Below the pieces are notes generated by a model. That model did no database searches. It had not been told where the DNA came from and saw only the letters and a list, made by a program, of their open reading frames with translations. The position numbers were made by a program, and so were the translations under genes. A stretch of DNA of 64,000 nt from Nocardiopsis ansamitocini (GTDB taxonomy: Bacteria; Actinomycetota; Actinomycetes; Streptosporangiales; Streptosporangiaceae), in assembly GCF_030268225.1 (NCBI RefSeq), contig NZ_BSQG01000010.1, forward strand, positions 87,161-151,160, read 5' to 3'. This document shows, in pieces, positions 55,525 to 64,000 of the stretch (positions are counted from its first letter, which is position 1; the number at the start of each line of letters is the position of its first letter).

Positions 55525-56502
55525 TCAGCGCGAGCGGGCGTTCCCCGTTCGCACCGGCGGCAGCGGGGCGGTGACCGTGACGCCGTGGCGGCGGGCCATC
55601 CAGCGGACGAGGAACGGCACCGCGAGCATCATGGCCACGGCGAGGAGCATGATGGGGCCGCCCGTGCCGTTTCCCCGGTCGAGGATCGAGTCGGCCTCCC
55701 CCGCGAGCATGACGGGCAGCAGCACGAGGACGTTGTTGACCGCGTGCACGAGCACACTCGCCTCAAGCCCGCCGGAGAAGCGCACCATGAGCGACATCGC
55801 GATCCCAGCGGCCAGGTAGGCCGCGATCGACCACGGGTCGCCGGACAGGTGGATGAGGGCGAAGGGAAGCGCGGTGAACGCGGTGGAGAGCACGAACGCC
55901 GCCGTGGGGTCGCGCAGCCATGACCCCGTGGAACGCTGGACGAGTCCGCGAAAGCCGTACTCCTCCCCCGCCGACTGCAAGGGGGAGGTGAGGAGGACGA
56001 TCGTGACCATCGCAACCGCCGTGCCGTCGAGGCGAATGCCGTCGACCGGCTGGAGCAGTTGGACCAGGCCCACGTACACGATCCAGACCGGGACGACCAC
56101 GAGGGCGAGGCGCCCCGACCACCGCCAGCGGAACCCCCCTTCGACGGAGGACATCCAGCGCGGGCGCACCCCGAACACCGCCCACTGCACCAGCATGGAG
56201 ACCGGGACGAGCGACGCGAGCATGAGGTTGTTCGCCAGCATCAGCCCCGGTGTCATGGTGAGGGTCCCGTCAGCGGGGTCCTGCGGAGCGGAGGCACCGG
56301 TGGCGGCGTCGATCAGGTTCGCGACCGGCAGGACGGCGAGCACCAGGAGGAGGAACGCCACGGCGAGGAACACGAGAAGCGCGAGGACACCGCGCCACGC
56401 TCCCGGGGCGGCGCGAAGCGCCTGATGGTACTCGACCCGCGTCTGTTGGCCGCTGTCGGTGGGGCCGAGCGGCGGGGCGGGGACGGAAGGACCGACGGAC
56501 AC
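55525..56502 (-). CDS. CPBP family intramembrane metalloprotease
   Basis: This is a 325-residue protein starting at GTG 56502, with about eight membrane segments. The CPBP (CAAX protease/Rce1-like) motifs are present: EEYGFRG for the paired glutamates, FALIHLSG for the first histidine and HAVNNV for the second. In bacteria these proteases often act in bacteriocin immunity or membrane-protein maturation; the substrate here is unknown. Confidence 0.92.
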   Translation of the reverse strand: MSVGPSVPAPPLGPTDSGQQTRVEYHQALRAAPGAWRGVLALLVFLAVAFLLLVLAVLPVANLIDAATGASAPQDPADGTLTMTPGLMLANNLMLASLVPVSMLVQWAVFGVRPRWMSSVEGGFRWRWSGRLALVVVPVWIVYVGLVQLLQPVDGIRLDGTAVAMVTIVLLTSPLQSAGEEYGFRGLVQRSTGSWLRDPTAAFVLSTAFTALPFALIHLSGDPWSIAAYLAAGIAMSLMVRFSGGLEASVLVHAVNNVLVLLPVMLAGEADSILDRGNGTGGPIMLLAVAMMLAVPFLVRWMARRHGVTVTAPLPPVRTGNARSR

Positions 56503-56611
56503 GGGTGGACTCGATTCATGGTGACGGGCGCGCCCGGGATCGGTTTCGCGCGGGACGGAAAACAGCCGGCCGGGAAGAAGCCGACGGGTACGGGTGGGGC
56601 GGCGGCCTCTG

Positions 56612-57373
56612 CTAGCGGGTGGCTCCGGGGTCCTCGTCGCCGGCGAGTCTGGCCAGTACGGTCTGCTGCGCCGCGTTCAACATCTTGCGCCGGTAGGCGT
56701 CCAGGAGCGCCTGCGCGGTGCCGTCGAGCAGGATCGTGTCCGCCAAGGAATCGAGCGGCTCGGCCAGGGAGGCCAGGACCGCGGCGAAGCCGTCGACGAG
56801 GGCGGTGATCGTGTCCTCGTCGCTGGTGGCGGACAGTTCCTCGAACCGCTGGTTGACGGCGAGCAGTCGCGGCAGGATGCGCGGGTCGTCGAGTTCCTCG
56901 AAGAAGGCCATCATCCTGGTCCGGTCAGCGGCGCCCATCACCTGCCCCAGCAGGACGACCTGGCCGCGCGTCGACTCCGACAGCTCGGAGGGGTCGGCGC
57001 CCAGGAGCGCGGCGATGCGGCCGAGCTGCGGCGGGAAGTCCGGGGCCGTGCGCGCGGCCCGCGCGGCGGCGATGAGTTCTCTTTGCGCGGTGAGCCGTTC
57101 GATCTTCTGCGCGAACTCGTGGTCCAGGGCCGCCAGCATCGCGTCGATGTCGTCGGTGCTGTCCTGACCGTCGAGGATGCCGGCCGTCTCCACCAGCGGA
57201 ATCCCGGCCGCGCCGAGGTTCTTGATCCGGAGGACCCTGATCAGGTCGTGCATGTCGTAGGAGCGGTGGCCGTTCTCCTGCCGTCGCGGCTCGGCGAGGA
57301 TACCGATCTGGTGGTAGTGCCGCACCGTGCGGACCGTCACCCCGGCGAGTCTCGCGAGCTCCGCCGTCCTCAC
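56612..57373 (-). CDS. MerR-family regulator
   Basis: This is a 253-residue protein starting at GTG 57373. The N-terminal winged helix reads VRTAELARLAGVTVRTVRHYHQIGILAEPRRQENGHRSYD, followed by a dimerising helix (QKIERLTAQRELIAA) and a long helical C-terminal domain of TipAL-like size. No cysteine metal ligands are visible, so it probably senses an organic effector. The MerR-type operator at 57473-57493 lies in its own promoter. Confidence 0.93.
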   Translation of the reverse strand: MRTAELARLAGVTVRTVRHYHQIGILAEPRRQENGHRSYDMHDLIRVLRIKNLGAAGIPLVETAGILDGQDSTDDIDAMLAALDHEFAQKIERLTAQRELIAAARAARTAPDFPPQLGRIAALLGADPSELSESTRGQVVLLGQVMGAADRTRMMAFFEELDDPRILPRLLAVNQRFEELSATSDEDTITALVDGFAAVLASLAEPLDSLADTILLDGTAQALLDAYRRKMLNAAQQTVLARLAGDEDPGATR

Positions 57374-57472
57374 CGCGCGCCTCCCCGCGCCAGCGGGACG
57401 ATCGGGGTCTCGTGGTCGCTTCGCACCGGGTGCGACCAACGGCCGCGTGTCTGTCGCATAGCCCCAGTGAAA

Positions 57473-57493
57473 CCTATGACGTTACGTCACAGG
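57473..57493. promoter_or_regulatory. MerR-type operator
   Basis: CCTATGACG and CGTCACAGG flank TTA, one mismatch from a perfect inverted repeat. Such CCTNTGACG-N3-CGTCANAGG sites lie between -35 and -10 in MerR/TipA-controlled promoters. It is 100 bp upstream of the MerR start. Confidence 0.6.
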
Positions 57494-57564
57494 CAAGTTC
57501 CGGGACACGAAACGCGAGGGAGGCGCCCTGCCGGCCGGGATGGAACAGAACACGGCGCGTGCCG

Positions 57565-59223
57565 TCAGCGCCTGCCGGACGCGGCGGTGTCCCGCCCGTA
57601 CTCGGGTTGCCACATGGCGTCCTGGACGGCCTGGACGAGGTTGTCGTGCCGTACGGTGGCCACCCCTTCGTCGGCCGCGGCCCTGGCCACGGCGACGGCG
57701 ACCGTGGCCGACGACGCCCGGAGGTTCTCGACCGGCGGCAGGAGCGAGGCTCCGGGGCTGCTGACGTCGACCTGTCCGGCGACGGCGTCGGCCGCGGCGA
57801 AGAGCATCCCGTCGGTGACGCGGGCCGCGCCGGAGACGATGACGCCCAGGCCGAGGCCCGGGTACAGCAGGGCGTTGTTGGCCTGTCCGATGGTGTAGGT
57901 CGTGCCGTCGCGTTCGACAGGGTCGACGGGAATCCCGACGGCGACCAGGGCCGCGCCCTTGGACCAGTCGAGCGCGTCGCCCGGCATCACCTCGATGCGG
58001 CTTGTCGGGTTCGACAACGGGAGCAGGATCGGCCGGTCGACACCCGCGGCGAGGGCCTCAACGACGTCCCGGGTGAACGCGCCGTGCACCGTCGACGTGC
58101 CGATGAGGATGGTCGGCCTCACGTGCCGGACGGTGGTGAGCAGGTCGACGGTCCCGCCGCCCCAGTCCTTCACCTCGGCCGCGGGACGCGCGTAGGCCGC
58201 CTGGTAATCGGGGAGGCCGTCCATGTCGTCGGTGACGAGACCGTCCCGATCGATCAGCCAGACCTGTGACCTGGCCTTCTCCTCGCTCGCACCGGCCCGC
58301 ACCATTGCGGCGGCGATCTGGTCGGCCATGCCCGTACCGGCGGTTCCCGCGCCGAAGACCACAAGCCTCTGGTCGGCGAACGTGCCGCCGGTGACCTTCA
58401 GCGCCGAGATGACCGACGCGAGGACGATGGCGCCGGTGTCCTGCATGTCGTCGTTGAAGACGCGGTACGTGTGGGCGTTGTCGACGAGGATGCGGCGGGC
58501 GTTGGACGGCCCGAAGTCCTCGAAGTGCAGCAGTGCCTTGGGGAACAGGTCGGAGACGGTGGACAGGTAGGTGTCGATGAGCCGGTCGTAGGCCGCACCG
58601 GTGACGCGCGCGTGGCGGTTGCCCAGGTAGGCGGGGTCGTTGAGGAGGGCTTCGTTGTCGGTGCCGACGTCGAGGTTCACCGCGACGACCCGGCCGGGGT
58701 GCACGCCGGCGGCGGCGGTGTAGACGGCGAGCTTGCCGACGGCGATGTCGGTTCCGTTGACGCCCCAGTCGCCGATGCCGAGGATTTCCTGCGCGTCGGA
58801 GACGACGACGAGGTCGACGTCGTCGGGGCCGAGGTCGAGGCTTTCGAAGGAGGCGCGCACGTCCTCGATCCGGTCGATGGAGAGGTAGACGGCGCGTGAT
58901 TGCCGGTAGTCGGTGCTCCACTGTTCGATGGCGTCGCCGATGGTGGGGTCGTAGACCACGGGGAGAAGTTCGGCCAGGTGGTCGAGGAGCAGCTTGAAGT
59001 AGAGGACCTCGTTGCGGTCGTGCAGGGCGTCGAGGTAGATGTACTTGGCGAGGTCGTCCGGCTTCTTCGTCAACTGCGCGTAGGCGCGCGCCGCCTGCTC
59101 GTCGAGGGTCTCGACGGCCGAGGGCAGCCGCCCGGTCAGGCCGAGTCCGGCGCGTTCGGCCCGGGTGAACGCGGTCCCCCGGTTGCGGGCGGCGTCTCGC
59201 AGTGTCGTCTGTGCGGTGTCCAT
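57565..59223 (-). CDS. NAD-dependent malic enzyme (MaeA/SfcA type)
   Basis: This is a 552-residue protein starting at ATG 59223, after GGGGA. It has the malic-enzyme N-terminal domain with TGRLPSAVETLDEQ, YIYLDALHDRNEVLYFKLL, VVSDAQEILGIGDWG and the NAD-binding fold VVFGAGTAGTGMAD. Metal ligands lie around HFEDFGPSNA and NDDMQDTGAIV. The length and domain order match large-subunit bacterial malic enzymes, with malolactic enzyme as the close alternative. The direction is decarboxylation of malate to pyruvate. Confidence 0.94.
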   Translation of the reverse strand: MDTAQTTLRDAARNRGTAFTRAERAGLGLTGRLPSAVETLDEQAARAYAQLTKKPDDLAKYIYLDALHDRNEVLYFKLLLDHLAELLPVVYDPTIGDAIEQWSTDYRQSRAVYLSIDRIEDVRASFESLDLGPDDVDLVVVSDAQEILGIGDWGVNGTDIAVGKLAVYTAAAGVHPGRVVAVNLDVGTDNEALLNDPAYLGNRHARVTGAAYDRLIDTYLSTVSDLFPKALLHFEDFGPSNARRILVDNAHTYRVFNDDMQDTGAIVLASVISALKVTGGTFADQRLVVFGAGTAGTGMADQIAAAMVRAGASEEKARSQVWLIDRDGLVTDDMDGLPDYQAAYARPAAEVKDWGGGTVDLLTTVRHVRPTILIGTSTVHGAFTRDVVEALAAGVDRPILLPLSNPTSRIEVMPGDALDWSKGAALVAVGIPVDPVERDGTTYTIGQANNALLYPGLGLGVIVSGAARVTDGMLFAAADAVAGQVDVSSPGASLLPPVENLRASSATVAVAVARAAADEGVATVRHDNLVQAVQDAMWQPEYGRDTAASGRR

Positions 59224-59239
59224 GGTGTCCCCGTTCCCC

Positions 59240-59557
59240 TCAGGCGTGGTTGTTCGTGGCGGGTGCTCCTGCGGGGGCCACTGCCCAGATTCCCCGGTCC
59301 GCCATCTGCTGCGCGGTGATCGACGAGCCGATGCTGTCGAGCGCCCATTCCCGGGGCGCGGGCAGATCGGCCCGGAAATGGGCTGGCACGTCCGTGTACT
59401 GCGGCTCGTGCGCACCGCGGGCGGAGGAGAAGACGACGTCCTTCGCCCCACCGTCCGCGCCATTGGTTCCGAAAACGGCTTGGACGACGTGGAGGCGTAC
59501 ACCCGTTCCCGCACCCCGCCCCGGTGAACGAGGACGGGACGGTCACCGATTTCGGCA
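59240..59557 (-). pseudogene. Possible remnant of a coding sequence
   Basis: A minus-strand frame open from about 59557 to TGA 59240-59242 has no usable start. Its product has a plausible protein character (QYTDVPAHFRADLPAPREW, then SIGSSITAQQMADRGIWAVA). It reads toward the malic enzyme gene, 17 bp upstream of it. It looks like the 3' end of a gene whose 5' part is lost. The family is not recognised, and this may be chance. Confidence 0.25.
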
Positions 59558-59790
59558 ACACGGGCGCGCAGATGCGCCGGTGCTCCGTCAACGCGGCGGA
59601 ACTCCCGCGGCGTTTCGGCGCGTCGCTGGACGCCGTCGTCGAAGAGGTCGCCTTGGAATGACGCGGATCTTCTCGCGTGCGCCACGGAAACACCGGTCGG
59701 GAGGACAACCGAGGAACTTCAGGGAGGTCCTCACAGCTTCTCGGTACCGGTCATCTCCTCAGGCGAGGGCCAGATGGCAGCAGATTTTCG
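59558..59790. other. Intergenic, no gene seen
   Basis: This short gap holds part of a 45-codon plus-strand frame (GTG 59524 to 59661) overlapping the remnant above. I see no support for it as a gene. Confidence 0.35.
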
Positions 59791-61122
59791 TCAGGCCCGG
59801 AGTCTGCGGATCGCCAGGACGGATCCGTCTGGCCGTACCGAGACGGCCCCACCCCAGGATTCGTCCCACTTCGCATAAGGGTTTTGCTCTTGCCGGGCAT
59901 CGACTTCACGCCTGTACTTGTTCACTCGCAGCCCGGAAAGGAGTTCGAAGAGGTCCGAGGCCAGACCGGAGAATGCCTCGACGCGTTCGCCGTTGAGGCG
60001 GAAAATGTGTTCTGTACCGACGCAATGAATGCCGAGGAGCGTGTGTTCCATATCCCGGACACTGCTGGTGACAGCATGTGACTGCCGCGTGTAGTTGTGG
60101 CCTCCCTGTTGCTTGATGAGGTAGGGAGCTGTCGCCTGGTTGTCCCCGGTGAAAGCCACCGCTCCGGCAGCGTCCACGCGGGCGAGGACACACCGGAACC
60201 ACTCAGCGTCCCGAGGAAGGACGTGGAATCCGAGCATCCCCTCTTCAGGGTGAGGACCTTCAGCAGGTTTCATGATCTGCGGCGGCATTGGGCGATAACG
60301 CAATCTCACGTTCATTTCCTCCTCCTGTACCGGGAGGATTCCTCCGTCTCCGTCCGCATGAAGGGCGTGCACGACCACCGGCCCCTTCATACTCAGTTCC
60401 GTGCTGAAGACCAGGCTCGGAGTCTTGTTCCATGGTCCGATGTGCACCGCTTCCACATGGGCGGAAGCAGAGGCCAGCTGTGGATATGAAGAGGAACTGC
60501 GGCCGTGGTGACCCTTGCAGACGATGGGGAACACGATGGCCTGCTCGCCCGGCTTCCATACTTCGGCAAAGAAACGGGGACGGTACCGGTTGCCGGTCAA
60601 GGGCCATCCTGCACGCAGAACCGTTTCCACAGGCACGACGGAGACACGGTGGCCTCGATAGCGCTCCCGAAGGATGTGCTCGGCCGCCACGACCCCGAAA
60701 CCCACACCCAATTCATGAGCTTGGACCGTCTTGTGTTGGCGCTGGGTGGACCGCCCTTCTTCCGAAAGGACGCTGTAGCCGTCTTCCCCTCGTGCTTCGA
60801 GGGCCAAAGCGTACTTCAAACAGCCCCAGTGCTCAGCAAGCCCCCGGGCCGACCCCTGCTTGTCGAGGGAGATCGACCTCCCCAAAGCGTGGAGAACACT
60901 CAGAGGCGCCACGCCCGAAGGAGAACTTTGCGTCGCGGGAAGAGACAGGAGTCGTGGTTTCCGGCGCGGCGGATCCTGTCTCTTCTCCTTGTACCGAACG
61001 TCATCTTTGGCAACCGCCGATTCGACCTTTCCGGCGAGCCCTTCCCCCGAGCTCAACGCAACCGATGACGGCTCGACAAGCCCTCGCAGGATTTTTTCCA
61101 ACCCAGACAAGACATCCCCCAC
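59791..61122 (-). CDS. Hypothetical protein, lower-GC gene of unknown function
   Basis: This is a 443-residue soluble protein starting at GTG 61122. GC and third-position GC are well below neighbouring genes. Recognisable features are an N-terminal Leu/Ser-rich region (SGLEKILRGLVEPSSVALSS), then a central domain with GLAEHWGCLKYALALEARGEDGY, AGWPLTGNRYRPRFFAEVWK and a C-terminal WDESWGGAVSVRPDGSVLAI. I recognise no family. It may contain an RNase H-like or defence-related fold, but that is only a guess. Confidence 0.7.
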   Translation of the reverse strand: MGDVLSGLEKILRGLVEPSSVALSSGEGLAGKVESAVAKDDVRYKEKRQDPPRRKPRLLSLPATQSSPSGVAPLSVLHALGRSISLDKQGSARGLAEHWGCLKYALALEARGEDGYSVLSEEGRSTQRQHKTVQAHELGVGFGVVAAEHILRERYRGHRVSVVPVETVLRAGWPLTGNRYRPRFFAEVWKPGEQAIVFPIVCKGHHGRSSSSYPQLASASAHVEAVHIGPWNKTPSLVFSTELSMKGPVVVHALHADGDGGILPVQEEEMNVRLRYRPMPPQIMKPAEGPHPEEGMLGFHVLPRDAEWFRCVLARVDAAGAVAFTGDNQATAPYLIKQQGGHNYTRQSHAVTSSVRDMEHTLLGIHCVGTEHIFRLNGERVEAFSGLASDLFELLSGLRVNKYRREVDARQEQNPYAKWDESWGGAVSVRPDGSVLAIRRLRA

Positions 61123-61561
61123 GCTTCAATGAACTCGCAGCTCCAAGGAAGAGAGTATTCAGGAACGAGCAGGAACACCCAAGAATCAACAAAAATTCTC
61201 TTTCAACGAAGAGGACTGCACCAGAAAAGGAAACGTCACGCGACTTTTTCCTCAAGGAAACCATTAGCCCCGCAGGCATCAGACACCCCGAGAAGCACTT
61301 GAGCAACCACCCCCACTCCGTTTTCATCATTTTCAATCCACAAGTTCTTTGATCCAACAAGAAAGCCGGAAAAGAATTGACTGGCGAGACTCTTCACTCT
61401 GCAAAGCGAGCCCCCGGGACATCGAAAGCCATTTTTTTGGCGACGCAAATTCAGAGCTGCCCGAACGATGGCCACTTGCGTGTCGTCAAGTGCAGTTCCA
61501 CCGACTCTCGTCGCTTTTGAAAGCACCCTCGCCGCCGTGGAGTCCCACTAGTGTCGTGCGC
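61123..61561. other. AT-rich intergenic, no gene seen
   Basis: These 439 bp are among the lowest in GC in the window. There are open frames on both strands but none convincing. The region is the joint promoter zone of two divergent genes; its composition suggests imported DNA together with the 59791-61122 gene. Confidence 0.5.
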
Positions 61562-62158
61562 ATGCGCATTCCGACGGACGCCGAGATCCGCGACCTGCAT
61601 GAGAAGTACGCCCCCTCCCCCGAAGCGTTCGAACTCGTCTACCGGCACTGCGAGATCGTCAGCGTCGTCGCGGAGCAGCTGCTCGGACGCGGCCTGGTCG
61701 ACGTGGACGCCGATCTCGTGCGCGCCGGGAGCCTTCTCCACGACATCGGCGTGTACTCGCTCTACGACTCCTCTGGCAAGCTCGACCACGCGAACTACCT
61801 CCGCCACGGAATACTGGGGCACGCGATTCTTTCCGGAGAGGGGCTCCCCGAAGAGATCTGCCGTTTCTGCTCCCACCACACGGGCGTCGGCCTGAGCCGC
61901 CTGGACGTCCGCACCCAGGGGCTCCCGATCCCGGTCGACGACTACCTGGCGGAGTCGCCGGAGGAGGAACTGGTCATGTTCGCGGACAATTTCCACAGCA
62001 AGACGGAACCGCCGGTATTTGTTTCGCGGACATCCTGCGAAAAACGCCTCCGACGCTTCGGGGAGGACAAGGTGGCGGTGTTCGACCGCATGGCCGACAG
62101 GTTCGGCGAACCCCGCCTCGACCCGCTGGTGAGGACCTACGGGCATCCTTTGACCTGA
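61562..62158 (+). CDS. HD-domain phosphohydrolase
   Basis: This is a 198-residue protein starting at ATG 61562 (GTG 61556 is possible). The HD-domain metal ligands are YRHCEIVS (first His), AGSLLHDIGVYS (His-Asp), GHAILSG and CSHHTGVG, followed by the final Asp in VMFADNFHS. The HDIG class hydrolyses nucleotides or phosphate esters. No partner gene is adjacent. Confidence 0.92.
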   Translation: MRIPTDAEIRDLHEKYAPSPEAFELVYRHCEIVSVVAEQLLGRGLVDVDADLVRAGSLLHDIGVYSLYDSSGKLDHANYLRHGILGHAILSGEGLPEEICRFCSHHTGVGLSRLDVRTQGLPIPVDDYLAESPEEELVMFADNFHSKTEPPVFVSRTSCEKRLRRFGEDKVAVFDRMADRFGEPRLDPLVRTYGHPLT

Positions 62159-62190
62159 CGCCCGTGGTCGGCCCGCCGTGGTGACGAGCC

Positions 62191-62224
62191 GTCCGGTGCC
62201 CGGACGATTGTCCGGGCACCGGAC
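62191..62224. terminator. Perfect hairpin terminator
   Basis: GTCCGGTGCCCGGAC and its complement form a 15-bp perfect stem with loop GATT. It lies 33 bp after the HD gene's stop. Confidence 0.75.
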
Positions 62225-62733
62225 GCGCCCGTATCGCGAACGGCCGGAGTCGGTGGAAGAGCGGAACGAGGTAGACGAGCTCAAGAGCTTCGTGCACCGC
62301 GCCGACGAGGAGCACCCCGACGCCAAGCGCGTAGAGCCGAATGTCGCCGACGAGGCCCGCTGCGCAGCCCGCCCACCGCGTCACCGGTTCGAGTCGCCGG
62401 CACGGGAGCGTCGACCGCCGAAGGATGATCACGCCGAGTGTCGCGCGGACGTGGGCCTGCGCTCGACGACGAGGCGGCGGACCGCCCTTCCCCCACAAGG
62501 GGCCGACGGCACGTTTCGTCTCGACAGCGCTCCTGAACGGGACTCCGCCACACAATGACCGTGGACACCGTCCCACGCTCACCCAAGCCGTCCACGTCCG
62601 GATTACCTTCATGGAAGACACGCGAAAATCTATAGTGACCGGAGTAGACATCCGTCAGAGGTGTTGCTACATTTTCTGTCGTAGCCACAGAGATCCACGG
62701 CAGGGCCACCGGATGGGCCGGTGGAAACGCAGA
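62225..62733. other. Intergenic, no gene seen
   Basis: This is 509 bp between the terminator and the repeat cluster. One minus-strand segment has a hydrophobic run (YALGVGVLLVGAVHEALELV), possibly a decayed membrane-protein gene, but no intact ORF is supported. Confidence 0.35.
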
Positions 62734-63046
62734 ACCGGTGTCTCGCTCGGACATGGGGATACCGCAGCAGTAGAGCAGGTCGGCTCGACCGGTGTGCACG
62801 TGCTCCAAGACACCGGGAGCCGGTAGGACAGCAGGACCCGGACGTTCCGCCTTTACGGGGGACTCCGCAGCAGGAGGAAGGACGCAACAAGGCTCGACCG
62901 ACGCGCATCGCTGGACGGCGCCGGGAGCCGGTAGGACAGCACGACCGTAGGACCGGTGTCTCGCTCGGACATGGGGATGCCGCAGCAGTAGAGCAGGTCG
63001 GCTCGACCGGTGTGCACGTGCTCCAAGACACCGGGAGCCGGTAGGA
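62734..63046. repeat. Cluster of about 95-bp repeats with RNA-like symmetry
   Basis: A 95-bp unit at 62734-62828 recurs at 62952-63046 with one or two mismatches. A diverged third unit lies between them (about 62860-62934), sharing CCGCAGCAG, GGCTCGACCG and CCGGGAGCCGGTAGGA. In the two close copies, CCGGTGTCT near the start is complementary to AGACACCGG near the end, so a transcript could close into one stem. No intact ORF uses all copies. The function is unknown. Confidence 0.7.
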
Positions 63047-63259
63047 ACGAAGTTGCAAGAAGCGCGTGAAATTTGAGATCGAGAGGAGCAGATGCCATCA
63101 GGATCGCCCGGGTTCGGGAATGTTCGACTCGGGTACCGCAGGCCCCGGATTGGAAGAAGGTGGTCCACGGTCACACAACCGCGATCCCCGCGATTCCTTC
63201 CTAGCTGTACCTCGGAATGCGGAAGACCGGCAGCAGCCGGTAGGTGGTATTGAACTCTC

Positions 63260-63289
63260 GGGCCCCAGCGCCAAACGGCGCTGGGGCCC
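63260..63289. terminator. Perfect hairpin (terminator or attenuator)
   Basis: GGGCCCCAGCGCC pairs perfectly with GGCGCTGGGGCCC around AAAC. It lies 42 bp upstream of the small MerR-like gene and downstream of the repeat cluster. Confidence 0.65.
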
Positions 63290-63330
63290 TCGACGTGCGC
63301 TCAGGAAAAGAGAAGAAGGAAGAGAAGCGC

Positions 63331-63657
63331 TTGTCCCGTCCCAATACCGGTGACCGGTTCGACGATGATGACTATCCCGCCTACACCATGGGCCGCGCGG
63401 CGGAGATGACCGGCACCACACCGGCGTTTCTGCGCGCTCTGGGCGATGCCCGGCTGATCGAGCCTCTGCGCTCTGAGGGCGGCCACCGCCGCTACTCGCG
63501 CTATCAGCTCAAAGTCGCCTCTCGTGCCCGCGATCTCGTTGACGAGGGTATGCCGATCGAGGCGGCCTGCAAGATCATCATCTTGGAGGACCAGTTGGAA
63601 GAGGCGTTGCGGATCAACGAGGCACAACGCGCCGACGACCCGCCCGCGCAGTCGTGA
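63331..63657 (+). CDS. Short MerR-like DNA-binding protein
   Basis: This is a 108-residue protein with a winged helix of MerR type (YTMGRAAEMTGTTPAFLRALGDARLIEPLRSEGGHRRYSRYQL) and a C-terminal helix (AACKIIILEDQLEEALR). TTG 63331 is preferred because AAGGAAGAG precedes it. Short MerR/BldC-like proteins of this kind are common in streptomycetes and lack an effector domain. It ends 34 bp before a CRISPR array. Confidence 0.9.
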   Translation: MSRPNTGDRFDDDDYPAYTMGRAAEMTGTTPAFLRALGDARLIEPLRSEGGHRRYSRYQLKVASRARDLVDEGMPIEAACKIIILEDQLEEALRINEAQRADDPPAQS

Positions 63658-63690
63658 GGGTGCGCTGACGCTTTTGTCCCAGCGGCCCGA

Positions 63691-64000
63691 GGGTCCATCC
63701 CCGCGTGCGCGGGGCTCACTCCACGGCCAGGGCGGTGTCGGGGGTCGGTCCATCCCCGCGTGCGCGGGGCTCACAGCACCGCGCGCAGGGTGGGGGACAT
63801 CGTGTTCGGTCCATCCCCGCGTGCGCGGGGCTCACCGGGAGCGCGTCGACGGTCCCGGGTGGCAGAGAGGTCTATCCCCGCGTGCGCGGGGCTCACAGCA
63901 CCGCGCGCAGGGTGGGGGACATCGTGTTCGGTCCATCCCCGCGTGCGCGGGGCTCACCGGGAGCGCGTCGACGGTCCCGGGTGGCAGAGAGGTCTATCCC
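63691..64000 (-). CRISPR. CRISPR array 4 (GCTCAC family), continues beyond window
   Basis: Repeats start at 63691, 63746, 63807, 63868, 63929 and 63990 (cut by the edge). The repeat is that of array 3, with GGGTCC at 63691 and AGGTCTATCC variants at 63868 and 63990. The first spacer is only 26 nt; the rest are 32 nt. The spacers at 63775-63806 and 63836-63867 recur exactly at 63897-63928 and 63958-63989, a 122-bp tandem duplication of two repeat-spacer units. Strand is inferred from array 3. Confidence 0.95.

Noticed and set aside
57565..59685. Extending malic enzyme upstream to 59685
   Set aside because: The first 150 residues of that frame look like random high-GC translation; conserved sequence and a ribosome site begin at ATG 59223.
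62281..63174. 297-residue minus-strand frame over the 95-bp repeats
   Set aside because: The product is repetitive (PAPGVLEHVHTGRADLLYCCG) with no start site or family, so it is best seen as a shadow of the repeat cluster.

Overview
This window is high-GC DNA from an actinomycete of Streptomyces/Nocardiopsis type. The evidence is overwhelming GC3 bias, GTG/TTG starts, an F420-type oxidoreductase, an XRE/DUF397 pair, an ANTAR protein, HelR with its rifamycin-associated element, and class I-E-type CRISPR repeats. No rRNA or tRNA gene was recognised.

Region 1 (1-19105) is a biosynthetic cluster. On the minus strand lie an arginine:glycine-type amidinotransferase, an MbtH protein and two nonribosomal peptide synthetase (NRPS) genes; the second runs off the left edge. 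Divergently, on the plus strand, a tightly coupled operon carries a C-methyltransferase, a VOC dioxygenase, a probable heme tyrosine hydroxylase, an F420-dependent reductase, a PhzF-type isomerase and a gamma-glutamyltransferase homologue. This matches the six-protein set (W, B1, B2, Y, X, A) that turns L-tyrosine into 4-alkyl-L-proline units in lincomycin, hormaomycin and pyrrolobenzodiazepine pathways. An MFS exporter follows. The inferred product is a nonribosomal peptide with an alkylproline unit and possibly a guanidino unit. The first adenylation domain has lost its A10 lysine.

Region 2 (19133-28639) is a nine-gene minus-strand operon: a sugar ABC importer, an MDR dehydrogenase, a mutarotase-like protein, an SDR, a GntR regulator, a DgoD-like dehydratase and an SMP-30 lactonase. 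It reads as an oxidative (De Ley-Doudoroff-like) route for galactose or a related sugar.

Region 3 (29013-35668) holds a TetR regulator with its 14-TM drug exporter, preceded by a palindrome and a 15-codon leader ORF, then a membrane-anchored pentapeptide-repeat protein, an XRE/DUF397 pair and several very small ORFs.

Region 4 (31274-64000) is punctuated by CRISPR loci of two repeat families. Repeats ending GAGCAC occur at 31.3, 35.8-36.8 and 54.5-55.3 kb; repeats ending GCTCAC occur at 42.1-42.6 and 63.7 kb to the right edge. The two large GAGCAC arrays share a nearly identical right-hand leader, so they are transcribed leftward. No cas gene is present. Between the arrays lie helR with its RAE, an EF-hand protein, three TetR regulators with dehydrogenases and clear operators, an ANTAR protein, an S9 peptidase, a CPBP protease, two MerR-family regulators, malic enzyme, an HD hydrolase, a lower-GC gene of unknown function, and a set of about 95-bp repeats (62.7-63.05 kb) that may be structured RNA.
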